Assembly: GCF_035609205.1 (NCBI RefSeq)
Contig: NZ_CP141184.1
Location: forward strand, 2,198,501 to 2,262,500
DNA: 64,000 bases
Direction of reading: 5' to 3'
Origin: Hymenobacter sp. GOD-10R
GTDB taxonomy: Bacteria; Bacteroidota; Bacteroidia; Cytophagales; Hymenobacteraceae
Each line of letters begins with the position of its first letter. Positions within the stretch are counted from its first letter, which is position 1. Position numbers and translations under genes: made by a program. Below are positions 41,299 through 50,438 of the stretch, one piece after another. The notes beneath the pieces are model-generated. The model did no database searches and was not told where the DNA came from. It worked only from the letters and a program-made list of their open reading frames with translations.

Positions 41299-43170
41299 AT
41301 GACTCACTTTCTCTACGCTTCTGCGCTGGTATTTGCGCTAGGTTTATCAACCAACAGCTCCGCGCAGCGCGCTCCGGTTTCCGCCCAGGATTCTGCCTTC
41401 GTTCGCCAAAACTACCGCAAGCTCGACCGCGAGATTACTATGCGTGACGGCGCCAAGCTGTACACGGTCATCTACGTGCCTACGGATGCGTCGGCGCAAA
41501 AGCAGTACCCGTTTCTGCTGGAGCGCACGCCGTACTCCGCGGCACCTTACGGCGAAAGCAACTACCGTAAGCGCGGCCCCGGCCCTAGCCGAGAATTATC
41601 AGAGGAGAAGTACATTTTCGTGTACCAAGATGTGCGCGGGCGCTACAAGAGCGAAGGACAGTTTGAGGAAATGACCCCCAACGTGCCCGGCAATACGGGT
41701 AAGCAAACCGACGAAAGCGCGGATACTTACGATACTATTGAGTGGTTGCTCAAGAACGTGACCGGCAACAACGGCCGCGTGGGCCTGATGGGCATTTCGT
41801 ATCCCGGCTTCTACGCCACCGCAGCTTTACCCGACGCCCACCCAGCTCTCAAGGCGGTGTCGCCCCAAGCACCTGTGACAGACGAATTCATGGGGGATGA
41901 CGCCAACCACAAAGGCGCATTCTACCTGCTCGATAACTTCGAGTTTATGAACTACTTCGACTCGCCCCGCCAAGGCCCGACGGAGAAGTACAGCGAGGTT
42001 TTCGCCGCTGCACCAAAGGATTTATACAAGTTCTTCCTGGAGCTAGGTCCGCTCAAAAACAGCAACAGTGCGCAGTATTTTAACAACCGCGCTAAGATTT
42101 GGAACGAGTATCTGGCTCACCCAACCTACGATGCGTACTGGCAAGCCCGCAATATTCGCCCGGCGCTAAACAACGTAAAGCCCGCAGTGCTCGTGGTAGG
42201 CGGGTGGTTTGATGCCGAAGATTTGTATGGGGCGTTGAACACCTATAAAGCCATTGAAAAGCAGAGCACGAGCACCAACAACCGCCTCGTGATGGGTCCG
42301 TGGACGCACGGTGCCTGGGCACGGCCAGAGTGGAGCAAGTTTGGTCCGCTGAATTTCGGACAGAACACGGCCAAATACTTCCGCGACAACCTGGAAACCA
42401 AGTTCTTCAACTACTACCTCAAAGACAAAGGCGACTTTAAGCCCGCTGAGGCCACAGTGTTCAACACCGGTAACAACGAGTGGAAAACCTACGACGCCTG
42501 GCCCCCAAAAGCCACGAAGTCGCAGATGTTTTACTTGCAGGAAGGCAACCGCTTGGCGCTGACCAAACCAACCGCTGCTGAAAGTCTGAACGAATACGTC
42601 AGTGACCCGGCCAACCCGGTGCCGTACACCAACGGCGTATATGCTCACCGCAACAACGAGTACATGATTGAGGATCAGCGCTTCGCTGCCAAGCGTCCCG
42701 ACGTACTTACCTTTCAAACTGAGCCTTTAACGGAAGACCTAACCCTTGCTGGTCCGCTCACTGCCGGTCTGTTTGTGTCGACAACTGGTACCGATGCCGA
42801 CTTCATCGTGAAGCTCATTGACGTGGCGCCTGCTGACGGGAAAGCTAGCTCCGCAAACGACGGTTACCAGCGGCTCGTGCGCGCCGAACCAATTCGGGGC
42901 AAATTTCGCAACAGCTTTGAGAAGCCGGAGCCGTTTACGCCGGGCCAAGTAGCCGAGGTGAAATATGAACTGCCCGACGTGCTGCACACCTTCAAGAAAG
43001 GTCACCGCGTGATGGTACAGGTGCAAAGCTCCTGGTTTCCACTGGTCGACCGCAATCCTCAGACATTCACCAATATTCCCCAAGCTGACGTCAAAGACTT
43101 CCAGAAAGCCACCATTCGCCTGTTCCACGATGCCAAGCGGCCATCAGGACTGGGAGTGAATGTGTTATAA
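41299..43170 (+). CDS. CocE/NonD-family alpha/beta hydrolase (X-Pro dipeptidyl-peptidase-like)
   Basis: A 623-residue exported hydrolase with a signal peptide (MTHFLYASALVFALGLSTNSSAQ). The Peptidase_S15 domain begins ITMRDGAKLYTVIYVPTD and contains the nucleophile Ser167 in GISYPGFYA. The cap and acid region follow (VLVVGGWFDAEDLYG, with the catalytic Asp), the His is likely in MGPWTHGAW, and a C-terminal jelly-roll PepX_C domain ends the protein. Members cleave X-Pro peptides, cocaine, glutaryl-cephalosporins or similar amides and esters. Location is periplasmic or outside. It follows the efflux operon by 150 bases across a repeat and may be separate. Confidence 0.88.
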   Translation: MTHFLYASALVFALGLSTNSSAQRAPVSAQDSAFVRQNYRKLDREITMRDGAKLYTVIYVPTDASAQKQYPFLLERTPYSAAPYGESNYRKRGPGPSRELSEEKYIFVYQDVRGRYKSEGQFEEMTPNVPGNTGKQTDESADTYDTIEWLLKNVTGNNGRVGLMGISYPGFYATAALPDAHPALKAVSPQAPVTDEFMGDDANHKGAFYLLDNFEFMNYFDSPRQGPTEKYSEVFAAAPKDLYKFFLELGPLKNSNSAQYFNNRAKIWNEYLAHPTYDAYWQARNIRPALNNVKPAVLVVGGWFDAEDLYGALNTYKAIEKQSTSTNNRLVMGPWTHGAWARPEWSKFGPLNFGQNTAKYFRDNLETKFFNYYLKDKGDFKPAEATVFNTGNNEWKTYDAWPPKATKSQMFYLQEGNRLALTKPTAAESLNEYVSDPANPVPYTNGVYAHRNNEYMIEDQRFAAKRPDVLTFQTEPLTEDLTLAGPLTAGLFVSTTGTDADFIVKLIDVAPADGKASSANDGYQRLVRAEPIRGKFRNSFEKPEPFTPGQVAEVKYELPDVLHTFKKGHRVMVQVQSSWFPLVDRNPQTFTNIPQADVKDFQKATIRLFHDAKRPSGLGVNVL

Positions 43171-43184
43171 TGAATGTGGCTCGT

Positions 43185-43323
43185 GCCTGCCGGTCCGACG
43201 CCCTAGGCGTCCGACCGGTTGTCGGCCGCGACGTCTGCAAGAGCTAGGTGCACGCAAGTCGTTCTAGCATCTCGTTTTCACGATAACCGATCGGACGTCT
43301 AGGGCGTCAGACTGGCAGGCGCG
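43185..43323. repeat. Inverted repeat of the GGTCCGACGCC family
   Basis: Left arm 43185-43220 (GCCTGCCGGTCCGACGCCC...), right arm 43283-43323 (ATAACCGATCGGACGTCTAGGGCG...GGCAGGCGC). Lies between the convergent CocE-like and fumarylacetoacetase genes. Same family as 29150, 39871 and 44755. Confidence 0.8.
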
Positions 43324-43342
43324 AGTTGTTCTGTACTGCGCG

Positions 43343-44620
43343 CTACAGCGTACCTAGCACCGTGCCACTGACTTCCCCAAAGCCAATGCGCAACCCATCC
43401 TTCTCAGCGTAGCCGCACATGATTACCGTGTCGCCGTCGAGCAGGAAGCCGCGCTCCGTGCCCTCCGACAAGGGCACCGGCCGAGTGCCGGCTAGGGTAA
43501 GCTCCAGTAAAGAGCCGAGCGAATCGGGGGTGGGGCCGCTGATCGTGCCGCTGGCATATAGGTCACCGACTTGCAGGTTGCAGCCGTTGCTAGTTTGGTG
43601 AGCGAGCTGCTGGGCCATGCTCCAATACAGATGCCGGGAGTTGGAATGGGTGACGACCGTGGCAGGGCCGTCGGCAGGCTGAATTTTCACTTCCAGCTGA
43701 ATGTCAAAATGATGCGGATCGATAGTGCGCAGGTAGAGTAGCGGTTCGGGCTCTTGCACCGGCCCCGCGACGCGGAACGGCTCCAACGCGTCCAGCGTAA
43801 CCACCCACGGTGAAATGCTACTCGCGAAGCTTTTACCTAGGAAAGGACCCAGGGGCGTGGTTTCCCAACTCTGAATGTCGCGGGCGCTCCAGTCGTTGAA
43901 CAGCACTAGCCCAAAAATGGCATCTTCGGCGTGCTGAACTGGCACCGGGTGCCCTAGCTCCGTGGTCCGCCCCGAAATGAAGGCCATCTCCAACTCGAAA
44001 TCTAGTTGCTGCGACGGGCCGAACGTAGGTGCCACGGCGTCGGGAGCTTTGCGCTGCCCGTTCGGCCGCCGCACCTCGGTGCCCGATACCACGATGCTGC
44101 TGGCCCGGCCGTGGTAGCCGATAGGCAAATGGCGCCAGTTGGGCGGTAATGGGTTCGTGGGGTCGCGGAAGAGGCGGCCGACGTTGGCGGCGTGCTCCAG
44201 GCTAGAATAAAAATCGGTGTAGTTGCCGGGCCTCACGGGGCGTAGCATTTGCACGTCGCGCTGGCGCACGAGACAAGCCTGCATGGTCTCGTCGTCGCGG
44301 AGGACGGGGTTATCGTGGCGCAGCAGCTCGCTGGCCCGCTGGCGCACCGCCCGCCACGTCGTGCGGCCTTGGGCAATGAAGCTGTTCAGCGAGCGGCGGC
44401 GAAACATCTTAGGCTCGTGCGGACCTAGGTCGAGGTCGTCGAAGAAGCCGCGCTGACTCAGTGCGTACAGGTCCAGCACGTAGTCGCCAATGGCTACGCC
44501 CACGCGCGGGCCGCGCTCCGGGGTTTCAAACACGCCAAAAGGTAAGTTTTGGATAGGAAAGTGGCTGGTAGTGGCAATGTCGATCCAGGAGCGGAGGTCA
44601 GGATTGTTGGCGGAGAGCAT
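43343..44620 (-). CDS. fahA: Fumarylacetoacetase
   Basis: Last enzyme of tyrosine/phenylalanine degradation; splits fumarylacetoacetate to fumarate and acetoacetate. The 425-residue product is full-length. An N-terminal SH3-like domain (FGVFETPERGPRVGVAIGDYVLDLYAL) is followed by the catalytic fold with DFYSSLEHAANVGRLFR, PIGYHGRASSIV, DFELEMAFISG (metal-binding acids) and the FGLVLFNDWSARDIQSWE block. The start at 44620 (MLSANNPDLRSW) is preferred over an upstream ATG because it matches the family N-terminus. No other tyrosine-pathway gene (hppD, hmgA) is in view. Confidence 0.92.
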   Translation of the reverse strand: MLSANNPDLRSWIDIATTSHFPIQNLPFGVFETPERGPRVGVAIGDYVLDLYALSQRGFFDDLDLGPHEPKMFRRRSLNSFIAQGRTTWRAVRQRASELLRHDNPVLRDDETMQACLVRQRDVQMLRPVRPGNYTDFYSSLEHAANVGRLFRDPTNPLPPNWRHLPIGYHGRASSIVVSGTEVRRPNGQRKAPDAVAPTFGPSQQLDFELEMAFISGRTTELGHPVPVQHAEDAIFGLVLFNDWSARDIQSWETTPLGPFLGKSFASSISPWVVTLDALEPFRVAGPVQEPEPLLYLRTIDPHHFDIQLEVKIQPADGPATVVTHSNSRHLYWSMAQQLAHQTSNGCNLQVGDLYASGTISGPTPDSLGSLLELTLAGTRPVPLSEGTERGFLLDGDTVIMCGYAEKDGLRIGFGEVSGTVLGTL

Positions 44621-44754
44621 GGCGAAGGAGAAGCGTTTGTCGGAAAGGTAAGGAGCAGAAAGGAACGTAAAACCGATTACGTTCGGCAAGCTCCGCCGTT
44701 GTTGCCAAACGCGTATTTGCCGATGGTACCCGCACTTAGGTCGACGAACTTGTT

Positions 44755-44878
44755 CCGTTCTGATGGCTTAGGTGTTCGACTGGTTGTCTTCTGCACAAGT
44801 CAGGTAGACGAGAGTCGTTTCAGTGGCCTGTACTGCCGGTAACTGGTCGGACGCCTAGGGCGTCGGACCGGCAGGCGT
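44755..44878. repeat. Degenerate inverted repeat of the GGTCCGACGCC family
   Basis: The right arm 44838-44878 is well kept (GGTAACTGGTCGGACGCC...GACCGGCAGGCG), the left arm 44755-44788 has diverged (TTCCGTTCTGATGGCTTAGG...). It lies upstream of the fumarylacetoacetase gene. Confidence 0.68.
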
Positions 44879-44944
44879 CCGCGGACGGTAAGAATTTGCT
44901 AGGCTATCCTTCGTGTGATTGGTAGCTACAGTCTAAAAATGAGA

Positions 44945-44974
44945 AGGTCTGCTTTCCGTGCGGAAAGCAGACCT
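44945..44974 (-). terminator. Hairpin terminator after the NifU-like gene
   Basis: A perfect 13-bp stem, AGGTCTGCTTTCC (44945-44957) with GGAAAGCAGACCT (44962-44974), four-base loop. It lies 45 bases beyond the stop of the NifU-like gene on the minus strand, followed there by TCTCATTTTTAG. Confidence 0.75.
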
Positions 44975-45019
44975 TTGTATAGCTCTCTGAATTGTAAGTT
45001 GTTAGCTGACAGCTAAACC

Positions 45020-45355
45020 TTAAAACTCTGGCGTTGGAACAGGAGTGGGGGGTAACGGATGACCTGGCTGACCGGCGGGCTGTCCTTGCATGGGCGTCAC
45101 GTTAATGGCTTCCACGGAGCGAATCTCAGGTACGGCTTTCTTTACTGATTCCTCTACCCCAGCTTTCAGCGTCATTGGCGACATAGGGCAGGTGCCACAC
45201 GCACCGAGCAGCTCCAGTCGAAGCACCATATCATCCGTGATATCGAGCACGCGCACGTTGCCCCCGTCTGCCGCCAGATAGGGGCGGATGCCATCCAGCG
45301 CCTGCTCGATGCGGGATAACAGAGGATGATCTTCTACGACTGCGGGATACGACAT
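45020..45355 (-). CDS. NifU C-terminal-domain iron-sulfur protein
   Basis: A 111-residue NifU-like protein of the Nfu type, which holds an iron-sulfur cluster and passes it to target enzymes. The domain reads RIEQALDGIRPYLAADGGNVRVLDI...LLGACGTCPMSPMTLKAGVEE; the CxxC cluster motif is CGTC. The C-terminus is a short Pro/Gly tail. The ATG at 45355 (MSYPAVVEDHP) is chosen since the upstream frame is not family-like. The Mrp-type ATPase gene lies 187 bases upstream on the same strand, the usual Bacteroidota pairing for cluster biogenesis. Confidence 0.88.
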   Translation of the reverse strand: MSYPAVVEDHPLLSRIEQALDGIRPYLAADGGNVRVLDITDDMVLRLELLGACGTCPMSPMTLKAGVEESVKKAVPEIRSVEAINVTPMQGQPAGQPGHPLPPTPVPTPEF

Positions 45356-45542
45356 GAGGTGATGAATAATGTGCTGGTAAGTGGGAATTGGCTGATCTGC
45401 TGCTGAGTAACTACTTAACAAATCAGAATGTTAAACTTTGCCAGAATGAACCGATCTGCTGGGGCTTTGAGGTACGAGTTTAGGTATTTATTCCTGAACT
45501 ACTCTGCGCCTTTACCTACTGGCTTCTCGGTGCATCGACAAA

Positions 45543-46646
45543 CTAGCGAGTCATTTCTACAATCTGCGTGCGGCCTTGGGTAGCGTTGCGGATTGAGATT
45601 TGACGGGCTAGCTCCTCGGCGAGCTGTTCAAATAACTCCGCTGGGGCACTGCCTGGTTCCAAAATGGCCGGTGTACCCTGGTCGCCGTTCTCACGAATGC
45701 TTTGTATCAGCGGAATCTGACCCAGCAGCGGCACCTCGTGCTTGTCGGCCAGCGCCTTGCCGCCGCCTTGGCCGAAGATGTAGTACTTATTTTCGGGCAA
45801 CTCAGCGGGTGTAAACCACGCCATGTTCTCCACAACACCTAGCACTGGCACGTTGATCTGAGGCTGGCGGAACATCTGCAAGCCTTTCTGGGCGTCGGCG
45901 AGGGCCACTTTCTGTGGCGTCGTCACGATAAGGGCACCGGTTACGGGCACGGTTTGTACCAGCGTGAGGTGAATGTCGGAGGTGCCAGGCGGCAAATCGA
46001 GCAGCAGGTAGTCGAGCTCGCCCCAGTCCACTTCCGTGATGAACTGCTTCAGCGCCGACGAAGCCATTGGGCCACGCCATACGATAGCGCTTTCAGCAGG
46101 AGCTAGGAAGCCAATGCTCATCAGCTTCACGCCGTATTGCACGACGGGCTGGATCAGGTTTTTGCCTTCGGGCGTCTGGAAAACGTGGGGGCGGGCATCT
46201 TCCACGCCAAACATCGTCGGCATGGAGGGGCCGGAAATATCGGCGTCTACGAGGCCTACTTTGGCGCCGGTGCGAGCTAGCGCGAGGGCTAGGTTAGCCG
46301 TCACGGTGCTCTTGCCCACGCCGCCTTTACCAGAGGCAATGGCAATAATATTCTTCACGCCATTCAGCACGGCGGCATTGGCAGCACGCGCCGTGGTAAC
46401 ACGTGAGGTCAGATTTACATTTACCACTGCGTCTTTGTCGACCATCGTGTGGATGGCGCGGACGCAGGCGTTGTGAATCAGCTCCTTCAGCGGACAAGCA
46501 GGCGTGGTGAGAATGACAGAAAACGATACGTTCAAGCCATCAATCTTCACGTCCTCAATCATGTTGAGCGTCACGAGGTCTTTGCCTAGGTCGGGCTCTT
46601 CCACGTAGCTCAGCGCGCGCAGAACGTCTTCTTGGGTAATAGCCAT
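45543..46646 (-). CDS. Mrp/NBP35-family iron-sulfur carrier ATPase
   Basis: A 367-residue protein thought to assemble or carry Fe-S clusters with ATP. An N-terminal MIP18/DUF59 domain (ALSYVEEPDLGKDLVTLNMI...VILTTPACPLKE) is fused to a deviant-Walker ATPase (SGKGGVGKST, residues 105-114; DADISGPSMP; LLLDLPPGTSDIHL). The C-terminal CxxC that binds the cluster in many Mrp proteins is not seen: the stretch after VVENMAW reads FTPAELPENKYYIFGQGGG. This Cys-less form is common in Bacteroidota by my recollection. Start ATG at 46646. Confidence 0.9.
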   Translation of the reverse strand: MAITQEDVLRALSYVEEPDLGKDLVTLNMIEDVKIDGLNVSFSVILTTPACPLKELIHNACVRAIHTMVDKDAVVNVNLTSRVTTARAANAAVLNGVKNIIAIASGKGGVGKSTVTANLALALARTGAKVGLVDADISGPSMPTMFGVEDARPHVFQTPEGKNLIQPVVQYGVKLMSIGFLAPAESAIVWRGPMASSALKQFITEVDWGELDYLLLDLPPGTSDIHLTLVQTVPVTGALIVTTPQKVALADAQKGLQMFRQPQINVPVLGVVENMAWFTPAELPENKYYIFGQGGGKALADKHEVPLLGQIPLIQSIRENGDQGTPAILEPGSAPAELFEQLAEELARQISIRNATQGRTQIVEMTR

Positions 46647-46665
46647 AAGTCAGGGTTTCAAAGTG

Positions 46666-46673
46666 CAAAGATA
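46666..46673 (-). promoter_or_regulatory. -7 promoter box of the Mrp gene
   Basis: TATCTTTG on the minus strand fits TAnnTTTG; the ATG follows about 20 bases downstream. Confidence 0.5.
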
Positions 46674-46728
46674 ACCCGGAAATGCGGGTAGAAGTTGCCT
46701 GAAATCGGAACCAAGGTGAAAAAGGCGT

Positions 46729-46833
46729 TTGTCATTCCGAGCAACGCGAGGAATCTGACTTAGGGTCTACCTACTCCGCCAATAGCGTTAAGTAAATTCT
46801 AAATCAGATTCCTCGCGTTGCTCGGAATGACAA
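46729..46833. repeat. Inverted repeat with CTCGCGTTGCTCG core
   Basis: Perfect 30-base arms, 46729-46758 (TTGTCATTCCGAGCAACGCG...) and 46804-46833 (...CGCGTTGCTCGGAATGACAA). It shares its core with the repeats at 41165 and 52665. It lies between two minus-strand genes and could end transcription of the peptidase-side gene or be an inert element. Confidence 0.85.
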
Positions 46834-46854
46834 TGGCTGTCGTTGCTACTTCCT

Positions 46855-49191
46855 TTATTGCACTTCCGTGCGCGGGTCGGGCTTAGGCTTCATTTCGTAA
46901 TCATGTGGGGGCTGAGCGCCGGCTAGGTTCTGCACGAAGTAGTCCCAGCGGCGGCGCGTCATGTAAGGAGAGTAGGCCCCGTAGCCGTGCTGGGCGTTTG
47001 GAAACACCACTAAGTCATAGCTCTTGTTGGCTTTCGTGAGGGCCTCCACTACCAGCATGGTGTTGTAGGGTGGCACGTTGTCGTCCATGAGGCCGTGGGC
47101 CAGCATCAGCTTGCCTTTGAGGTTCTTGGCGAAGGTGGCGTTGGCTTGGTTGTCGTAGTTGGTGGTGCCGTCGGAGTTAGTTTTGAGTAGGCCGATATAG
47201 CGCTCCGCCCAGTCGTCCTCGTAGTTGCGGTTTTCGTGGTTACCCGACTCCGAAATGCCCACTTTGAAGAAGTCGGGGTAGCGGAACATGGCCGCTGCCG
47301 TGGCGTAGCCGCCGCCCGAGTGCCCCCAGATGCCAGCCCGTTCCAGATCAATGTACGGGTACTTTTGCGCCAACTGCCGCATACCAGTCACTTGGTCCGA
47401 TAACGTGTTTTCGGCCATGTTGCCATAGCAAACGTCGTGGTAGCTCTTGGAACGCAGCGGGTTACAGCTGCCCTCAATCACTACCACCACGAAACCTAGC
47501 TCAGCCAACGCTTGGTTGTCGCCCCGCGCCGCCGAAAAAGACCAGCTACCCACGCCGCCGCCCTGCGGACCGGGGTAGATGTAGTTAATAATCGGGTACT
47601 TCTTGGCTGGGTCCAGCGTCGTGGGCGTGAACATTAGGCCGTAGAGGTCATTCTTGCCGTCCTGATCCTTCACTGTAATAGGCGTCGGCGCCTTCCAGCC
47701 GGTAGCCGTGAGGCGCGAAATATCAGTCTTCTCTAGGGTCGAAACGAGCTTGCCGTCGGCCCCGCGCAGCACCGTCGCGCCCGGCTTGTCGGGCTGCGAA
47801 TAAGTGTCGATGAAGTAGCGGCCCGAGGGCGCCAGCATCACTTGGTGGTTGCCGGCTTCGGGCGTGAGCAGGGTCAGGTTCTTGCCATCCAGCCCAATGC
47901 GGTAAAGGTGGGTAAAGTAAGGGTTGCCCGCCTCGCGTCCATCGGCCAGGAAGTAGAGCTGGCGCTTCGCCTCGTCTACTTTCAGCAGTTGCGTCACTAC
48001 GAAATTGCCCTTCGTAATCTGGTTCTTCACCTTGCCGGTGCCCGCATCGTAGAGGTACAAGTGGCCCCAATTGTCGCGCTCCGAGTACCAGATAACTTCT
48101 TTGGTTTTGGGCAAATAGCGCCAGTTGATAGTACGCTGACCTGATTCGTACTGCGTTGCCACGGTTTCTTCAAACACTTCACGCACCGCGCCGGTAGTAG
48201 CATCCGCCACGCGTAGCTTTTCCTGCTTGTGGTCGCGCGAAGTGGATACGAAAGCTAGCTGCTTGGCGTCGGGGCTCCAATCTACGTCGTCGAAGGTGCC
48301 GCTGCTCGAAATGTCGTCCGATAGTGACCCACGGTGCGGATCAGGCGCCACTTGCAGGCGCACCACTTTCGGGCTGTTCACTTCCACTATCACCCGCTCA
48401 ATCATGGCAATGTCCTTGTCGCCGGGCAGCGGATATTTCCATGACTCCAACCTAGGATGGCCGATGTTGGTGGTCACCAGGTACATGTCGCCCACCTGGC
48501 GCTGGTCTTGCCGGAAGGTGGCGATTTTGCGCGAATCGGGCGACCAGCGCAGCACCGGCGCGTCGCTGTGGGTCCAGCCGGCGTTGTCGGTGGCGTAACC
48601 GTAGTCCTTTATGCCGTCGGTGGTGAGCTGGGTGCTCTGGCCTGTTTCCGTGTTGCGCACCCACAGGTTGTAGTCCTTGATGTAGGCGGCGAGCTGACCA
48701 TCGGGCGATACTACTTCGTTCCGGGCGTTAGGGCTAGGTTGGGCGGCGCCCGTAGCATTGGGGCTCAGCTGCCCATTGCCTAAGTCGTACTTCCAACCTT
48801 TGCCGCTCGCGGCGAAAAAAACCGACTTTCCATCGGGCGAAAACATGAGGTCCCGAAAGGGCAGCCGGTTGGCCTCGTAGGTTTTACCGCTGGCCGTGGA
48901 AAGCGCGGCAGCTAGCTTGGCGTGGTCGAAGGCCGCGGTGCGGGTTTTACGGGCCGGGTCTACCAGTACGTATTCGCTTCCCCGGGCCGTCAGCACGCGG
49001 TACCAAAACCGGTCGCCGGCAAGCCAGTGGGGCTGCCCGGCACTACCGTCTATCAGCGGCTGGGTGTTGTAGCCCATAAACCGCTCGGCGCGGGCATAAT
49101 CCTGGTCGGTGAGGACGGGCCGTTGCTGGGCCATCACTGCTTCTGAAACGCAAAAAGCCGTCGCAGTGAGGGTCAGTAAATACTTGTGCAT
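46855..49191 (-). CDS. S9 prolyl oligopeptidase-family peptidase, DPP-IV-like
   Basis: A 778-residue exported peptidase with a signal peptide (LLTLTATAFCVSEAVMAQ). The first 500 residues form a beta-propeller (DPPIV_N), with WD-like motifs such as MFSPDGKSVFFAA and LRWSPDSRKIATF. The C-terminal alpha/beta hydrolase has Ser625 in GIWGHSGGGYAT, the aspartate in HGLMDDNVPP and the histidine in QHGYG. The family removes X-Pro/X-Ala dipeptides or cleaves short peptides in the periplasm. A second S9 enzyme lies at 50439. No operon partner. Confidence 0.9.
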   Translation of the reverse strand: MHKYLLTLTATAFCVSEAVMAQQRPVLTDQDYARAERFMGYNTQPLIDGSAGQPHWLAGDRFWYRVLTARGSEYVLVDPARKTRTAAFDHAKLAAALSTASGKTYEANRLPFRDLMFSPDGKSVFFAASGKGWKYDLGNGQLSPNATGAAQPSPNARNEVVSPDGQLAAYIKDYNLWVRNTETGQSTQLTTDGIKDYGYATDNAGWTHSDAPVLRWSPDSRKIATFRQDQRQVGDMYLVTTNIGHPRLESWKYPLPGDKDIAMIERVIVEVNSPKVVRLQVAPDPHRGSLSDDISSSGTFDDVDWSPDAKQLAFVSTSRDHKQEKLRVADATTGAVREVFEETVATQYESGQRTINWRYLPKTKEVIWYSERDNWGHLYLYDAGTGKVKNQITKGNFVVTQLLKVDEAKRQLYFLADGREAGNPYFTHLYRIGLDGKNLTLLTPEAGNHQVMLAPSGRYFIDTYSQPDKPGATVLRGADGKLVSTLEKTDISRLTATGWKAPTPITVKDQDGKNDLYGLMFTPTTLDPAKKYPIINYIYPGPQGGGVGSWSFSAARGDNQALAELGFVVVVIEGSCNPLRSKSYHDVCYGNMAENTLSDQVTGMRQLAQKYPYIDLERAGIWGHSGGGYATAAAMFRYPDFFKVGISESGNHENRNYEDDWAERYIGLLKTNSDGTTNYDNQANATFAKNLKGKLMLAHGLMDDNVPPYNTMLVVEALTKANKSYDLVVFPNAQHGYGAYSPYMTRRRWDYFVQNLAGAQPPHDYEMKPKPDPRTEVQ

Positions 49192-49565
49192 AGACTAGGT
49201 AAGAAACAGACTAAAGGTCAGAATAAGTGTGCCTGTAAGGTAGTAGGAAATGCGCAACGAGGCGTTATATTGGCACGACCTAGGTATTCAAGTGCCTGCT
49301 GTGTAAGTGAATAGAGCGTCAGGAGTTCAACTCTTATTTGCGCCAATTCTCAAAAGGCTGTATTATCAGCTTCGCGCTTGATACCAAGCTAGGTACGGCG
49401 TGTTTCGGCTGCTGCGGATACACTGACCTAAGAACTACCTGGGTGGTTGCTACACAGGTAAGCAAGTCGCTCAGGTGCTCACTCCTCTAGTTTTATAAAG
49501 CCAGGCAACGGCTAGCCTTTTTTATGCATCTGACTACCTGAACGCCAACTCTAAAACCCTTTCCG
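49192..49565. other. Intergenic region between divergent genes
   Basis: It carries the upstream flanks of the DPP-IV-like gene (minus) and the GIN-domain gene (plus). I see no gene, repeat or clear promoter element in it. Confidence 0.4.
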
Positions 49566-50246
49566 ATGAAAACGACGACTGCTCTCCAACTCTGCACGCT
49601 GACCTTGGGCCTAGGTCTGGTTTCCTGCTCCGCTTCCGCACAGGAAAAGCAAACGCGTCAAACCGGCGATTTTCGTGCGATTAAGGCAAGCGGCGCGGTC
49701 AACATCATTTTGAAGCAGGGCGCCAAGACGTCGGTGGTGCTGGAAGCGCAGGATGAGATGCTGAGCCACATTCGCACCGAAGTGGAGAATGGCACCTTGC
49801 GTATTTATCGGGATAAAGATGGTGGCAGCCTACGCAGTTTGCTAGGTGGCAAAAGCGACAAAGTTGTGGCCTACATCACCACGCCTCAACTAACTGGCTT
49901 AGAGCTAAGTGGTGCCAGCGACGTGAAAAGCGAATCGGTTTTCTCCGCTGATCATTTTACCATTAAAGCCAGTGGTGCCAGCGACGTAACCCTAGGGGTG
50001 AAAGCCAGCACGCTCAACGTGGAAGCCAGCGGCGCCAGCGACATTCGCCTGACCGGCCAAGTGGAAAGCCAGCAAGTGCACATCAGCGGCAGCAGCGACT
50101 ATCGCGCCTCTGAGCTGCTAAGCAAGCGCGCCACCGTAGAAGCCTCTGGCGCCAGCGACGCGTACGTATCGGCTGAGAGCTTGTCCTCGCACGCCTCTGG
50201 GGCGAGTGATGTGCACAATAAAAGCAAGTCGGTAGGGGCACGTTAA
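49566..50246 (+). CDS. GIN-domain (DUF2807) lipoprotein-like protein
   Basis: A 226-residue exported protein (LCTLTLGLGLVSCSASAQE, with Cys that could be lipidated). The mature part is a DUF2807/GIN domain: FRAIKASGAVNIILKQGAKTSVVLEAQDEML, then repeated SGASDV/EASGASD units spaced about 20 residues (residues 115-215) that build a beta-helix. These putative adhesin-head domains are widespread in Bacteroidota and of unknown role. The C-terminal third is almost wholly Ser/Ala/Gly repeat. It is followed by a terminator and converges with the second S9 gene. Confidence 0.85.
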   Translation: MKTTTALQLCTLTLGLGLVSCSASAQEKQTRQTGDFRAIKASGAVNIILKQGAKTSVVLEAQDEMLSHIRTEVENGTLRIYRDKDGGSLRSLLGGKSDKVVAYITTPQLTGLELSGASDVKSESVFSADHFTIKASGASDVTLGVKASTLNVEASGASDIRLTGQVESQQVHISGSSDYRASELLSKRATVEASGASDAYVSAESLSSHASGASDVHNKSKSVGAR

Positions 50247-50274
50247 GCTGTTAGCCGCTCCAAACTAGGTTCAT

Positions 50275-50310
50275 AAAAAAGCCTCATCCAGAATCGGATG
50301 AGGCTTTTTG
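50275..50310 (+). terminator. Rho-independent terminator after the GIN-domain gene
   Basis: AAAAAGCCTCATCC pairs with GGATGAGGCTTTTT around a 6-base loop (50276-50309). An intrinsic terminator that can work in both directions. Confidence 0.88.
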
Positions 50311-50333
50311 CTTGGTTGCCGATAATTAAAAAA

Positions 50334-50428
50334 GTCATGCTGAGCTTGTCGAAGCATCTCGCGTGCAATGGTAATCCTGATACTAGCTCAACAAAGCAGG
50401 CGAGATGCTTCGACAAGCTCAGCATGAC
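50334..50428. repeat. Perfect 29-base inverted repeat
   Basis: Arms GTCATGCTGAGCTTGTCGAA... (50334-50362) and ...TTCGACAAGCTCAGCATGAC (50400-50428) pair without mismatch around a 37-base spacer. Directly precedes the stop of the second S9 gene. An element of this kind, unrelated in sequence to the other repeats here. Confidence 0.85.
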
Positions 50429-50438
50429 GTTCTACTTA

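Noticed and set aside
39871..44878. Insertion sequences or their ends, from the repeated GGTCCGACGCC elements
   Set aside because: No transposase gene or consistent target duplication lies between any two copies; the intervening genes are ordinary.
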